From the NCBI RefSeq assembly GCF_900460955.1, contig NZ_UFUW01000001.1, positions 2,657,501 to 2,721,500 on the forward strand: a DNA stretch of 64,000 nucleotides, written 5' to 3'. A program made the position numbers and the translations under genes. Numbering within the stretch: the stretch's first letter is position 1; each line of letters starts with the position of its first letter. Below, in pieces: positions 52,238 through 60,927 of this stretch. The notes beneath the pieces were generated by a model, which worked only from the letters and a program-made list of their open reading frames with translations, did no database searches and was not told the DNA's origin. This DNA comes from Cardiobacterium valvarum (GTDB lineage: Bacteria; Pseudomonadota; Gammaproteobacteria; Cardiobacteriales; Cardiobacteriaceae).

Positions 52238-54175
52238 TCACATCATGCTTTTCAAAAATTGGTATTGGGTCTCTTGTTCCGCCGCGCCCCCGCCCGTGCC
52301 GAGCAGGTCGTGGAGGGTTTGCGTCTTTTCGTGTTCGAGAGTGGGCCGCGTTTCTGCGATAGCCTTGGCGCGCTTGTCATCCAGCTTGCGCAGGCGGCGT
52401 TCGGCGCGTTGCCGGCGGCTGCGTTCCACCAGTGACTCCGGAAAGGCCGCGCGCTTGTTGCCGTCGAGCTTGGCGTCGCACAGCCAGCGCCCATCAAGGT
52501 CGCGGATGATCGCCAGCGCCGGATCGTGCTGGTCGATCAGCGCTAGCACGGTTTCGCCGTCGTAGGCTTCGAGGGCGCTGTGCCAGTACTGGTTGTTCAG
52601 TACGGTCAGCCAGCCGCGTTGCACCACGCGTTTGAAACCCGGCCTGAACATGTCCCGCGCCTCGACCTCGGTCAGCGGGTGAAACTCGTCATCCGTCATC
52701 TCCGCGAAGATGTGCCCCCGCATCTGCGCCGGCGTCATCCCGCCCAGTTCGCGGTGCTGGTGCTCCTCGTTGTACCAGTTCACCGCCGCCGCGACGGTTT
52801 TCAGCAGGTCATCCCATGACGGCAACTTGCCCTGCGCCCATGCCTGCTTCGGCGTGAGTTCCTGTTTCCCCTCGCGCTGCGCCTTGGCCAGCGACGCGGT
52901 AGCGGTGTGGATTTGCCGCACCGTGTCGCGGTCGGCGCCCGGGCCGTGGTAGGTTGCAAACTGGCGCGCGATGGTGTGCGCCAGTGTCTTCATGACTCTT
53001 TCGATAATGCCGCGCCCCTGCGGATTGCCGGGGATGCCGGTCTCGTGGTGGATGCCGAGGCGGTCAAAGATGCCGCTGATGTCGGCATCCAGCGTCTTGT
53101 TCGTTTGCCCGCCGCCGTTGTCCGAGTAGTACATGGCGGGGATGCCGTTCTTCGTCATCGCGTGGCGCAGGGCATCGGCGACGGCGATGCAGCTCTCGGC
53201 GTAGGACAGCGACCAGCCGACGATGTAGCGGCAGGCGGTGTCCATAATCAGGGTGAGCTCCGGCACAAACGGCTGACCGTGGTCGGGGTGCTTAACCTTC
53301 ATCTTTAACGAGTGCCCGTCGCCGACCCACACGTCGTTGTTTTTCAGGGTGGACCAGTCCCGTTTTGTGTAGGTTTTCAGAGCGCGCATCCGCGCTCCGG
53401 TAATCCGCCCCTGCTCGCGGATATAGGCGGGCATTTGGCTCATCACCGTCTCCACCACGCCGAGGCTGGGCAGCAGCGCCGCGCCATGTCGTGCCACGTA
53501 GGCCTTTGCAAAGCTGCGGTAGGCCTCGGCGATACAGACACCGTTGGTGTTGCGGTACACGCCCAAAAACTCCGGTAGCCATTCGCGCCGTGTCAGGGTG
53601 ATGGGCGGTTGCCCCTGCTTTTGCGGGGCGAGGGCGCGCAGCCGCTCGGCGCCGTTGTCGCACAGCTCCTCGTCCAGCAGCCACTGGTAGAGGACGCGTG
53701 TCCCCACGCCCGGCTTGCCCCCCTTGCGCGCGCAGGCGATGGCGCACTGCCGGTTGAGGTCGCCGGGCAGCTCATTCGCGCGGCTCATTTCGCTCACGCG
53801 CCGCACCGCTTCCTGCCGCGTTTTGCAGGCGGCCTCCACCTCGCGCACATAGCGCGCCAGTGCCATCCGTGCATCCGCTACAGCGCGCTGCTTGTCGCTT
53901 AACGCACCGAGGTCGCGGTCAAGGTGTTTCACCTCGCGGACGACGACGGGGTTTTGCTTGGCAAGCGCTTGCAGGTGACGCTCACGTATCTCGGCCTGCA
54001 CCTCAGCGGGCAGCGACGAGAGGGCGTATTCATTACCGCCGCCGCGACCGGTGCGTTCTTGCATCGGCCACCCCTCCCGCTTCGCCTTCTTCGTGACACC
54101 GGGGCGCGTTTGTGGCAGACTTACTAACCGCAAATCAGCCAACTCTTGCGCGGTGTAACCTGATTTCGGGTTCAT
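52238..54175 (-). CDS. MuA-like transposase
   Basis: 645 residues, close to Mu A. The N-terminal winged helix (TKKAKREGWPMQERTGRGGG) binds the operator/end sites. The DDE core is D286 (VWVGDGHSL), D352 (YYSDNGGGQ) and E392 (PQGRGIIERVMK). The C-terminus (~600-645) is charged and should contact MuB. It replicates phage DNA by transposition and inserts it here. The end sites at 18798-18864 and 55391-55564 are its likely targets. Confidence 0.95.
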   Translation of the reverse strand: MNPKSGYTAQELADLRLVSLPQTRPGVTKKAKREGWPMQERTGRGGGNEYALSSLPAEVQAEIRERHLQALAKQNPVVVREVKHLDRDLGALSDKQRAVADARMALARYVREVEAACKTRQEAVRRVSEMSRANELPGDLNRQCAIACARKGGKPGVGTRVLYQWLLDEELCDNGAERLRALAPQKQGQPPITLTRREWLPEFLGVYRNTNGVCIAEAYRSFAKAYVARHGAALLPSLGVVETVMSQMPAYIREQGRITGARMRALKTYTKRDWSTLKNNDVWVGDGHSLKMKVKHPDHGQPFVPELTLIMDTACRYIVGWSLSYAESCIAVADALRHAMTKNGIPAMYYSDNGGGQTNKTLDADISGIFDRLGIHHETGIPGNPQGRGIIERVMKTLAHTIARQFATYHGPGADRDTVRQIHTATASLAKAQREGKQELTPKQAWAQGKLPSWDDLLKTVAAAVNWYNEEHQHRELGGMTPAQMRGHIFAEMTDDEFHPLTEVEARDMFRPGFKRVVQRGWLTVLNNQYWHSALEAYDGETVLALIDQHDPALAIIRDLDGRWLCDAKLDGNKRAAFPESLVERSRRQRAERRLRKLDDKRAKAIAETRPTLEHEKTQTLHDLLGTGGGAAEQETQYQFLKSMM

Positions 54176-54187
54176 ATCTGGCCCAGC

Positions 54188-54421
54188 TTACTTGCTATAC
54201 CTGCTCGGCCATATCACCGCCGGAGAGACGCCGATTGTCGCGGCAATAATGCGTTCCGCTTTGGGGTATCTCCGATAAAGTGCGTTCCGTAGAGCGCCCC
54301 GGCTTAGACCGTTCGCCGTTGATAGCGCTGACATGTTGGTTCCGGCCTTTTTCAGGCCGGCAATGATGTCGGCGGGGTGCCAGTCGCCTGGCACTTTTTT
54401 TGTAACTATATTTGTACGCAT
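54188..54421 (-). CDS. ner: Ner-like negative regulator
   Basis: 77 residues. DWHPADIIAGLKKAGTNMSA, LSTANGLSRGALRNALYRRYPKAERIIA and SPAVIWPSRY are the Ner/Nlp lambda-repressor-like HTH. In Mu, Ner turns down the early and repressor promoters. It is the first early gene, divergent from the repressor across the operator region. Confidence 0.93.
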   Translation of the reverse strand: MRTNIVTKKVPGDWHPADIIAGLKKAGTNMSALSTANGLSRGALRNALYRRYPKAERIIAATIGVSPAVIWPSRYSK

Positions 54422-54608
54422 TTGTTCACCTGTTTTGCTAACCTGATGCGCACATAATAACCTGAAACCAAGTTGCCAGAAAGTGTAAACAGGTTGGTTT
54501 CAGGTTAATTTTAAGCGATAAAACCTGTTTATGGGTTAATTACTTGACTGTTCAACACCTTAGATAAACCTGAAACCGGGATTTTTGGTTTCCTGCGAGT
54601 TGCACCTT
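54422..54608. promoter_or_regulatory. Immunity operator region with repeated AACCTGAAACC
   Basis: AACCTGAAACC occurs at 54459-54469, inverted (GGTTTCAGGTT) at 54496-54506, at 54567-54577 and once inside the repressor gene start (54619-54629). Related half-sites TAACCTGATG (54439), AAACAGGTT (54487) and AAACCTGTTT (54521) fill the gaps. They should bind the repressor or Ner and control the divergent early and repressor promoters. Confidence 0.8.
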
Positions 54609-55313
54609 ATGACTACACAACCTGAAACCGCACTACTCTCGCTCTTCGATGGCAGGGTAAAACTGGGCGACAGGCTGAAAACTGCCCGCGAAGGCACGAA
54701 ATTATCTAGAGATGCCGTAGTTGAGCGCGCTACTACGGGCTTCTCGCGTAGTTCGCTGCAAGCATGGGAGGCGGGAGAGCGGGAGCCTAGCCTTGATAAC
54801 TTGTTTGAATTGGCGCAGATTTACGGGACGCATCCGTGGGAGCTCTTGACGGGTCAACGATCGGAATACCCCGCAAGCAATGACGATGACTACGCCTACG
54901 TCGCCGCATATGACATCGAGGCCAGCGCCGGGCACGGGATGTTTACGGATGGCGCCGTCAAACCCGACCGCTACCTTGCGTTCCGCCGCCAATGGATAAG
55001 AGAGCGCGGTCTTGACACCAACCAGCTCGCTGCCATCTTCACCAAAGGCGACAGCATGACCCCGACCGTCCCCGACGGGGCTACCATTGTGATTGACCTG
55101 CGCCACCGCATGCCGGTGGACGGCAAAATTTTCGTGATCCGCATTGGCGATCGTCTATGGATCAAACGTACCCGCTGGATACCGACCGGCGCTTTACGCC
55201 TGATTTCGGACAACCCGGACTACGAGCCGTTCGACATCCCGCGTGCCGAGCTCAACCACGGAGATTTCGAGGTATGTGGGCAGGTCGTTAACGCGTCCTT
55301 CGACCTATACTGA
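54609..55313 (+). CDS. Phage repressor, HTH plus S24 (LexA-like) peptidase domain
   Basis: 234 residues. The N-terminal HTH (~18-70: LGDRLKTAREGTKLSRDAVV, SLQAWEAGEREPSLDNLFEL) is followed by a self-cleaving domain with nucleophile S149 (GDSMTP) and general base K173 (DGKIFVIRI). Mu c repressor has no S24 domain, so this phage is probably inducible by RecA-type DNA damage signalling, more like D3112/B3 or lambda CI. The ATG at 54609 is used; a TTG eight codons earlier is possible. Confidence 0.9.
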   Translation: MTTQPETALLSLFDGRVKLGDRLKTAREGTKLSRDAVVERATTGFSRSSLQAWEAGEREPSLDNLFELAQIYGTHPWELLTGQRSEYPASNDDDYAYVAAYDIEASAGHGMFTDGAVKPDRYLAFRRQWIRERGLDTNQLAAIFTKGDSMTPTVPDGATIVIDLRHRMPVDGKIFVIRIGDRLWIKRTRWIPTGALRLISDNPDYEPFDIPRAELNHGDFEVCGQVVNASFDLY

Positions 55314-55578
55314 GACCCGCCACACGCTACAAAAAAGCGGCCTTAACAGCCGCTTCACCCACTTTTTAAATCCGTTTAAACACCGCGCAATTTATGCACA
55401 AATAAGTAACGCAACAGCGCAAGTTTTGCCCGTTTTTTGCGCGTTCCTATGCATATCCTTTCCGCGCCTTCCCGCCGCCTTGCATTTCCCCGCAACCCGC
55501 GCCGTTATTGGGCTGACTGCCAAAATTTGGCGCCGATTTTCCCCCTTCCTCTTTATGCATATTTAAACAGTCCCCCAC
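55314..55578. repeat. Phage left (immunity-side) end with transposase sites and terminator
   Basis: No gene. A hairpin AAGCGGC/GCCGCTT (55335-55355) can end repressor transcription. Three end-type sites follow: TTTATGCACAAAT (55391-55403), CTATGCATATCC (55447-55458) and TTTATGCATATTT (55552-55564). They mirror those at 18798-18864. The terminal bases are CCCCCAC before ACAAA. Confidence 0.65.
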
Positions 55579-55583
55579 ACAAA
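55579..55583 (+). repeat. Target-site duplication, copy 2 (ACAAA)
   Basis: Second copy of ACAAA, immediately followed by the resumed tctC codons CAC GAC (H-D). Confidence 0.8.
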
Positions 55584-56219
55584 CACGACAGCCCGGCCTA
55601 CATCGGCCTCTTCGCCCGCTCGCTGCAAGTGCTGGCCGCCTGCAAGGACGCACCCTTCAAGACCTACGACGAATTCATCGCCTACGGCAAAGACAAACCG
55701 GTGCAGGTCGCCAACTCCGGCGCGGGCGGTGCCAACCACGTCTCCGCTGAAGCCTTCGCCCTCGCCGCCGGCATCAGAATCGACTCCGTCCCCTTCGACG
55801 GTGCCGCCGACGCGCGTACCGCCTGCATCGGCGGCCATGTGCAAACCCTGGTCGCCTCGCCGGCAGAAGTGAAGTCCGCCGCTGAAGCGGGACAAATGCA
55901 GCCGCTCTTCGTGATGGAAGCCGAACGCATTGCCGAGTTCCCCGACGTGCCGACCGCCGTGGAAAAAGGCGTCGATTTCACCTGGTCCTCGTGGAAAGGC
56001 ATCATCGCCCCGCAAAAACTGCCGCCTGACACCGCCGCCTGGCTGGAAAAAGCGGTGGAAACCGTGGCGAATGACGCGGATTTCAAGACGAAGATGACCG
56101 AAATGGGCGACTTCCCCACCTACGAAAACGCCGCTGACTTCAAGGCCCGTGTTGATAAAGACGAACAGACCACCCGCGCCGTCCTTGAGAAACTCGGCAT
56201 GCTCAACATGAACAACTGA
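55584..56219 (+). pseudogene. tctC: TctC/Bug-type binding protein, 3' part
   Basis: Resumes after the prophage as HDSPAYIGLFARSLQVLAAC and runs through VANSGAGGANHVSAEAFALA, IDSVPFDGAADARTACIGGH and TWSSWKGIIAPQKLP to the TGA at 56217-56219. These are the second-lobe motifs of TctC. Together with 18465-18779 it forms a complete protein. It is not expected to be expressed or exported without its signal peptide. Confidence 0.92.
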
Positions 56220-56277
56220 CGGCAAGCGGCGGCTCCGCTGCTGCCGCCTCTTCACCCAACCCGACAAAGGACAGCTT

Positions 56278-57765
56278 ATGGACCATCTCGCATTACTCAC
56301 CCCGCTCCTGCAATGGAACGTGGTGATGGCCATCGCCCTCGGCACCCTCGGCGGCATTCTGGTCGGTGCGTTGCCGGGGCTGACCGCCACCATGGGGGTG
56401 GCGCTGCTTATCCCGCTCACCTTCGGCATGAGCCCGGTGATGGGGCTGAACATGCTCATCGGCATCTACATCGGCGGCATCTACGGCGGCTGCATCTCCT
56501 CCATCCTGCTGCGCACCCCCGGCACACCCGCCTCCGCCGCGACCGTGCTCGACGGCTACCCGATGGCGCAAAAAGGCGAAGCGGGCTGTGCGCTCGGCAT
56601 GGCAACCATCGCCTCCTTCATTGGCGGCATCTTCGCCGCCGTCGTGCTTGCCTTCCTCGCACCGCAACTCGCCGGCATCGCCCTCAAATTCGGCGCCTCC
56701 GAATACTTCGCCCTCGCGCTCTTCGGCCTCACCATCATCGCCTCGCTCTCCGGCGACATCCTGAAAGGCATCCTCTCCGGCCTGCTCGGCATCCTCATCT
56801 CCTGCGTCGGTGCCGACCCCATCAGCGGCACCCTGCGCTACACCTTCGGCATCCAGGGCTTTGCCTCCGGCTTCGCCTTCACCCCGGCGCTGATCGGCCT
56901 CTTCGCCCTGTCGGAAATCTTCTCGCAGCTTGAGCGCAGTGCGCGCACGGACGGCGGCGACATCTCCGCCGTCTCCGGCGGCGTCTTCCCGACACTGGCG
57001 CAGATGAAAGACAGCATCGGCGCGCTGTGGCGCGGTTCCGTCATCGGCACCTTCATCGGCATCGTGCCGGGCACGGGCTCCGGCACCGCCTCGTGGATCG
57101 CCTACAACGAAGCGCGCCGCGCCTCGAAAACCCCGGAAAAATTCGGCACCGGCCACGCCCCCGGTATCGCCGCCACCGAATCGGCCAACAACGCCGTTTG
57201 CGCCGCCGCACTCATCCCGCTCCTTGCCCTCGGCGTACCGGGTGACGTTGTTACCGCCGTGCTCATGGGCGGGCTGATGATCCAGGGCCTTGCCCCCGGG
57301 CCGCTGCTCTTCCAGAACGAACCAGGCGTCATCGTCGGCATCTTCGGCGGCACCTTCATGGCGACCTTCTTCATGCTCGTCTTCGGCCTGATGATCATCC
57401 CCTTCGCCGCGAAAATCCTGCTCGTACCGCGCCGCCTGCTGACCATGTCCATCATCCTCTTCTGCTTCATCGGTGCTTTCTCGCTCAACCTCAACCCGGT
57501 GGACCTCTACACCATGATCGGCTTCGGCGTCCTCGGCTGGGCGATGCAGAAATTCGGCTTCAGCCAGGCGGCACTGTGCATCGCGCTCATCCTGGGCCCC
57601 TTGATGGAATCCAACCTGCGCCGTGGCCTCATCCAGAACAACGACAGCTTCGCCGCCTTCCTCACCCGCCCCATCACCCTGCTTTTCCTCGTACTGGCCG
57701 CTTTCTCCCTCTTTTGGCCGCTCATCCGCCAGCACCTGTCCCGCCGCCGCGCGGCAACCCACTAA
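56278..57765 (+). CDS. tctA: TctA, large membrane subunit of tripartite tricarboxylate transporter
   Basis: 495 residues with about twelve membrane segments. Family blocks: GGILVGALPGLTATMGVALL, GIYIGGIYGGCISSILLRTPG, FIGIVPGTGSGTASWIAYNE, TESANNAVCAAALIPLLALG. It forms the transport channel with TctB and receives substrate from TctC. AAAGGACAGCTT precedes the ATG. Since TctC is broken, the system should not work in this lysogen. Confidence 0.95.
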   Translation: MDHLALLTPLLQWNVVMAIALGTLGGILVGALPGLTATMGVALLIPLTFGMSPVMGLNMLIGIYIGGIYGGCISSILLRTPGTPASAATVLDGYPMAQKGEAGCALGMATIASFIGGIFAAVVLAFLAPQLAGIALKFGASEYFALALFGLTIIASLSGDILKGILSGLLGILISCVGADPISGTLRYTFGIQGFASGFAFTPALIGLFALSEIFSQLERSARTDGGDISAVSGGVFPTLAQMKDSIGALWRGSVIGTFIGIVPGTGSGTASWIAYNEARRASKTPEKFGTGHAPGIAATESANNAVCAAALIPLLALGVPGDVVTAVLMGGLMIQGLAPGPLLFQNEPGVIVGIFGGTFMATFFMLVFGLMIIPFAAKILLVPRRLLTMSIILFCFIGAFSLNLNPVDLYTMIGFGVLGWAMQKFGFSQAALCIALILGPLMESNLRRGLIQNNDSFAAFLTRPITLLFLVLAAFSLFWPLIRQHLSRRRAATH

Positions 57766-57777
57766 GGAGATTCTCCC

Positions 57778-58728
57778 ATGACACCCGCAAAAGAAGCCTA
57801 CGTCGCCCTCGTCACCTGCTTCAACGACGACGAAACCATCAACTACGCTGCCACCCGCCGCCAGGTGCAGCGGCAAATTGCCGCCGGCAACAACCTCCTC
57901 TGCTGCGGCACCAACGGCGACTTCAGCGCGCTCACCTTTGAAGAAAAAGTGCAGCTCACCGGCGAAGTCGTCGCAGAAGCGGGCGGTAAAGTCAAAGTCA
58001 TCGTCAACGCCGGCATGCCCGCCACCTTCGAAACCCTGAAACTGGCCAAAGCCTTCGACGCCCTCGGTGTGGACGGCATCGCCGTCATCACCCCCTTCTT
58101 CATCGCATGCACTCAGGACGGCCTAATCCGCCACTTCTCCACCATTGCCGATGGTGTGGAAGCCCCGGTGTACCTCTACGACATCCCGGCGCGCACCCAG
58201 AACCACATTGAGCCGGCAACCGCGCGCGCCCTCGCCGCCCACGGCAACATCAAGGGCATCAAAGACTCCGGCGGCGCCAAAGAAACCCTCGAAGCCTACC
58301 TGCAAGTCGGCCACGACGTGCCCGGTTTCGACGTCTATTCCGGCCCCGACCACCTCGTGCACTGGGCACTCGCCAACGGCGCACGCGGCTGCATCTCCGG
58401 TCTCGGCAACGTCATGCCGGACGTGCTCGCCGCCATCATCACCGCCTACAACCGGGGTGACGAAGCCGCAGCAAGCGCCGCCCAAGAAAAATACACCGCC
58501 CTGCGCACCGACCTCTACAAACTCGGCTATCCGCCGGCGATGGTCAAACGTGCCCTGTGGGTGATGGATCACAGCGTCGGCGCCTCGCGCCAGCCGGCGA
58601 TGGTCAAACGTGCCCTGTGGGTGATGGATCACAGCGTCGGCGCCTCGCGCCAGCCTGCGCTGCTGCCGAACGACGCCCAAGACCAGGCCATCGCCGCCAT
58701 CCTCAAACAACACGGGCTCCTCGCATGA
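57778..58728 (+). CDS. DapA/N-acetylneuraminate lyase family aldolase/dehydratase with internal 60-bp duplication
   Basis: 316 residues, TIM barrel. GTNGD (44-48), YDIPART with Y134 and the Schiff-base lysine K162 (IKGIKDSGG) are present. In a C4-acid operon it is more likely a 2-keto acid aldolase or dehydratase than a lysine-pathway enzyme. Residues 253-272 (start PAMVKRALWV) are repeated exactly at 273-292 by a 60-bp tandem duplication in the C-terminal helices, where normal members have one copy. The effect on folding is unknown. Confidence 0.88.
   Translation: MTPAKEAYVALVTCFNDDETINYAATRRQVQRQIAAGNNLLCCGTNGDFSALTFEEKVQLTGEVVAEAGGKVKVIVNAGMPATFETLKLAKAFDALGVDGIAVITPFFIACTQDGLIRHFSTIADGVEAPVYLYDIPARTQNHIEPATARALAAHGNIKGIKDSGGAKETLEAYLQVGHDVPGFDVYSGPDHLVHWALANGARGCISGLGNVMPDVLAAIITAYNRGDEAAASAAQEKYTALRTDLYKLGYPPAMVKRALWVMDHSVGASRQPAMVKRALWVMDHSVGASRQPALLPNDAQDQAIAAILKQHGLLA
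58534..58653 (+). repeat. Exact 60-bp tandem duplication in the DapA-family gene
   Basis: 58534-58593 and 58594-58653 are identical base for base, in frame. No divergence means it is recent. It could be lost by slippage. Confidence 0.97.
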
Positions 58729-59705
58729 CCACCGTCATTACCACCTCACCCGGCTTTGGCAAACACGGGCGCGTCCCCGACCTCATCGCCGCACGCGGCT
58801 GGGAATTCATCCGCTGCGCCGACAACGACGCCCTCACACCACACCTTGAACGGGCCGATATCCTCGTCGTCGGCCTGCCGCCCGTGGACGAGGCCATCCT
58901 CGTCCGCGCGCCGCGCCTCAAAGCCGTGCTCAAACACGGCGTCGGCGTGGACAATATCGACATCCCCGCCTGTACCGCACACGGCCTGCCCGTCTGCAAC
59001 ACCCCGGCGGCCAACGCCGATGCCGTCGCCGAACTCGCCGTCGGCCTGCTCTACGCCCTCGCCCGCCACATCCCGCAGGGACACGTCAGCGTCACCAGCG
59101 GCGGCTGGAACCGCGTTGCCGATCGCCAGCTCGGCGGCAAAACCCTCGGCATCATCGGCCTCGGCAACATCGGCAAACGCCTTGCCAAACTGGCGCAGGG
59201 TATCGGCATGACCGTCATCGCCCACGACGCCTACCCCGATACCGCCTATGCCACCGCACACGGCATCCGCCTCACCAGCCTGGACGACGTCCTCACCCAC
59301 GCCGACTATATCTCGCTACACATCTTTGGCGGCAAAGACAACACCGCCCTCATCAACGCGCGCACCCTGGCACAGATGAAACCCGGTGCCTGTCTCATCA
59401 ACCTCGCGCGCGGCGAAGTCATTGACCTCGACGCTGTTTACGACGCCCTGCAAGCGGGACACCTCGGCGGTGTCGCCATTGATGCCTACACCCGGGAACC
59501 GCCGGACACGAGTCATCCCATCTTCCGCCACGCCAACGCCATCTTCACCCCGCACAGCGGCGCGGACACCCTGGAAGCACTGGAAAACGTCGGCTTGATG
59601 GTCATTGACAGCATAGACGCCGTCCTGCGCGGCGACACCCCACCACACTGCCTGAACGCCGGAGAACTACCGCCCCGGCAAACCCCCATAACGGAGACCC
59701 CATGA
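58725..59705 (+). CDS. D-2-hydroxyacid dehydrogenase (phosphoglycerate dehydrogenase family)
   Basis: 326 residues. NAD-binding GxGxxG in LGIIGLGNIGKRLA, catalytic Arg in NLARGEVID, Glu in YTREPPD and His in TPHSGA. It overlaps the DapA-like stop (ATGA) and the next start (ATGA). It would oxidise or reduce a sugar-acid intermediate. The start at 58725 is fixed by the overlap; the upstream frame runs through the duplication and is not real. Confidence 0.9.
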   Translation: MTTVITTSPGFGKHGRVPDLIAARGWEFIRCADNDALTPHLERADILVVGLPPVDEAILVRAPRLKAVLKHGVGVDNIDIPACTAHGLPVCNTPAANADAVAELAVGLLYALARHIPQGHVSVTSGGWNRVADRQLGGKTLGIIGLGNIGKRLAKLAQGIGMTVIAHDAYPDTAYATAHGIRLTSLDDVLTHADYISLHIFGGKDNTALINARTLAQMKPGACLINLARGEVIDLDAVYDALQAGHLGGVAIDAYTREPPDTSHPIFRHANAIFTPHSGADTLEALENVGLMVIDSIDAVLRGDTPPHCLNAGELPPRQTPITETP

Positions 59706-60820
59706 CCACACTTGACACCCCCATCCGCCTTGAACGCCCGCGCACCGTCCTCTTCGGCGCGGGCGCCCTCGCCCAACTCGGCGACTGGCTCGCCGCCCAC
59801 AACTACCACCGCCCCTTCATCGTCGCCGATCCCTTCCTGCGCGACCGCCTCAACGCCCTGCACCTCGCCCACCTGCGCCACTACACCGACGTGTGCGGCG
59901 AACCCGACATCCCCATGCTGGATGCCGCCGTGGCGGCGGCTGACGGCTGCGACGTCGTCATCGGCTACGGCGGCGGCTCGGCGATGGATCTCGCCAAACT
60001 CGTCGCCGTCATGCAAAACGGCCACCCGCTTCTCGCCGATATCAGCGGCCCCAACCGCGCCCCGCAACGCACCGTCGGCCTGGTACAAATCCCCACCACC
60101 GCCGGGACGGGATCAGAGGCGGGCACACGCGCGCTGATCACCAACCCGGAAAACCTGAGCAAAATCGCCACCGAAAGCCCGCACATGCTGGCCGATCTCG
60201 CCATCATCGACCCAGAGACCATGTTAAGCGTGCCGCCTGCCGTTACCGCCGCCACCGGCGTGGACGCCATGGCGCACTGCGTCGAAGCCTACACCTCAAA
60301 ACGCGCCCACCCGCTCATTGATGACTACGCCCTGCGCGGCATCGAACTGGTCGGCAAATACCTGCAACGTGCCGTTGATAACGGCATGGGCGAAGAAGCG
60401 CGTAGCGGCATGGCGCTGGCCTCCTTCTACGGCGGCATCTGCCTGGGGCCGGTCAACACCACCGCCGGACACGCCGTCAGCTACCCGCTCGGCCCGCGCT
60501 ACAAAATCCCGCACGGCCTCGCCAACGCCCTCATCTTCCCGCACACGCTGGCCGCCAACCGAGACGCCTGCGCGGAAAAAACCGCAAAAATAGGTGCAGC
60601 ACTGGGCTTTGCCGCCCATGACCGTGCCAGCACTTTCGCTGGCGCCTATGCCTTCTGCAAGCGCCTCGGCCTCGCCATGCGCCTGCGCGATCACGGCGTG
60701 GAAGAGACGGCCCTGCCGGCAATGGCGGAAGAAGCGCACAGCATCCGCCGCCTGCTCGACTGGAACCCGGTCGACCTCTCGGCAGATGACATCCTCGCCC
60801 TCTACCGCGCCGCCTACTGA
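59702..60820 (+). CDS. Iron-type (group III) alcohol dehydrogenase
   Basis: 372 residues. NAD site GYGGGSAMDLAK (88-99), PTTAGTGSEAG (131-141), and metal ligands D188, H192 (GVDAMAHCVEAY), H257 (TAGHAVSYPLG) and H271 (IPHGLANA). Probably acts on a hydroxyaldehyde or hydroxyacid of the sugar-acid pathway. Last gene of the operon. Confidence 0.92.
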   Translation: MTTLDTPIRLERPRTVLFGAGALAQLGDWLAAHNYHRPFIVADPFLRDRLNALHLAHLRHYTDVCGEPDIPMLDAAVAAADGCDVVIGYGGGSAMDLAKLVAVMQNGHPLLADISGPNRAPQRTVGLVQIPTTAGTGSEAGTRALITNPENLSKIATESPHMLADLAIIDPETMLSVPPAVTAATGVDAMAHCVEAYTSKRAHPLIDDYALRGIELVGKYLQRAVDNGMGEEARSGMALASFYGGICLGPVNTTAGHAVSYPLGPRYKIPHGLANALIFPHTLAANRDACAEKTAKIGAALGFAAHDRASTFAGAYAFCKRLGLAMRLRDHGVEETALPAMAEEAHSIRRLLDWNPVDLSADDILALYRAAY

Positions 60821-60927
60821 GCGGTGAGTGCGGACGGATAAGGGAGGCTGTTGGCGATCTCCCTGCCACACAAGCGGATAATTTGATATAAAGCGCTCCC
60901 GTTTTATCAAACCTGTTGGAGGCATCC

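Larger units (their letters stand above)
18780..55578 (-). mobile_element. Mu-like transposable prophage inserted in tctC
   Basis: Length about 36.8 kb, as in Mu. It carries the full Mu gene order on the minus strand (repressor, ner, A, B, gam, gemA, mor, lysis, terminase, portal, F, G, I, T, sheath, tube, tape measure, N, P, baseplate, fibre, com cassette). The immunity end is at 55578 and the cassette end at 18780. It starts TGTACGG, has related repeats at both ends and is flanked by ACAAA. No structural gene is visibly broken, so it may be inducible. It has no Gin invertase or invertible fibre segment. Confidence 0.95.

Noticed and set aside
56293-57876. A 527-residue frame antisense to tctA
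   Set aside because: Shadow of tctA; Glu/Gly/Asp-rich antisense composition and no recognisable domain.
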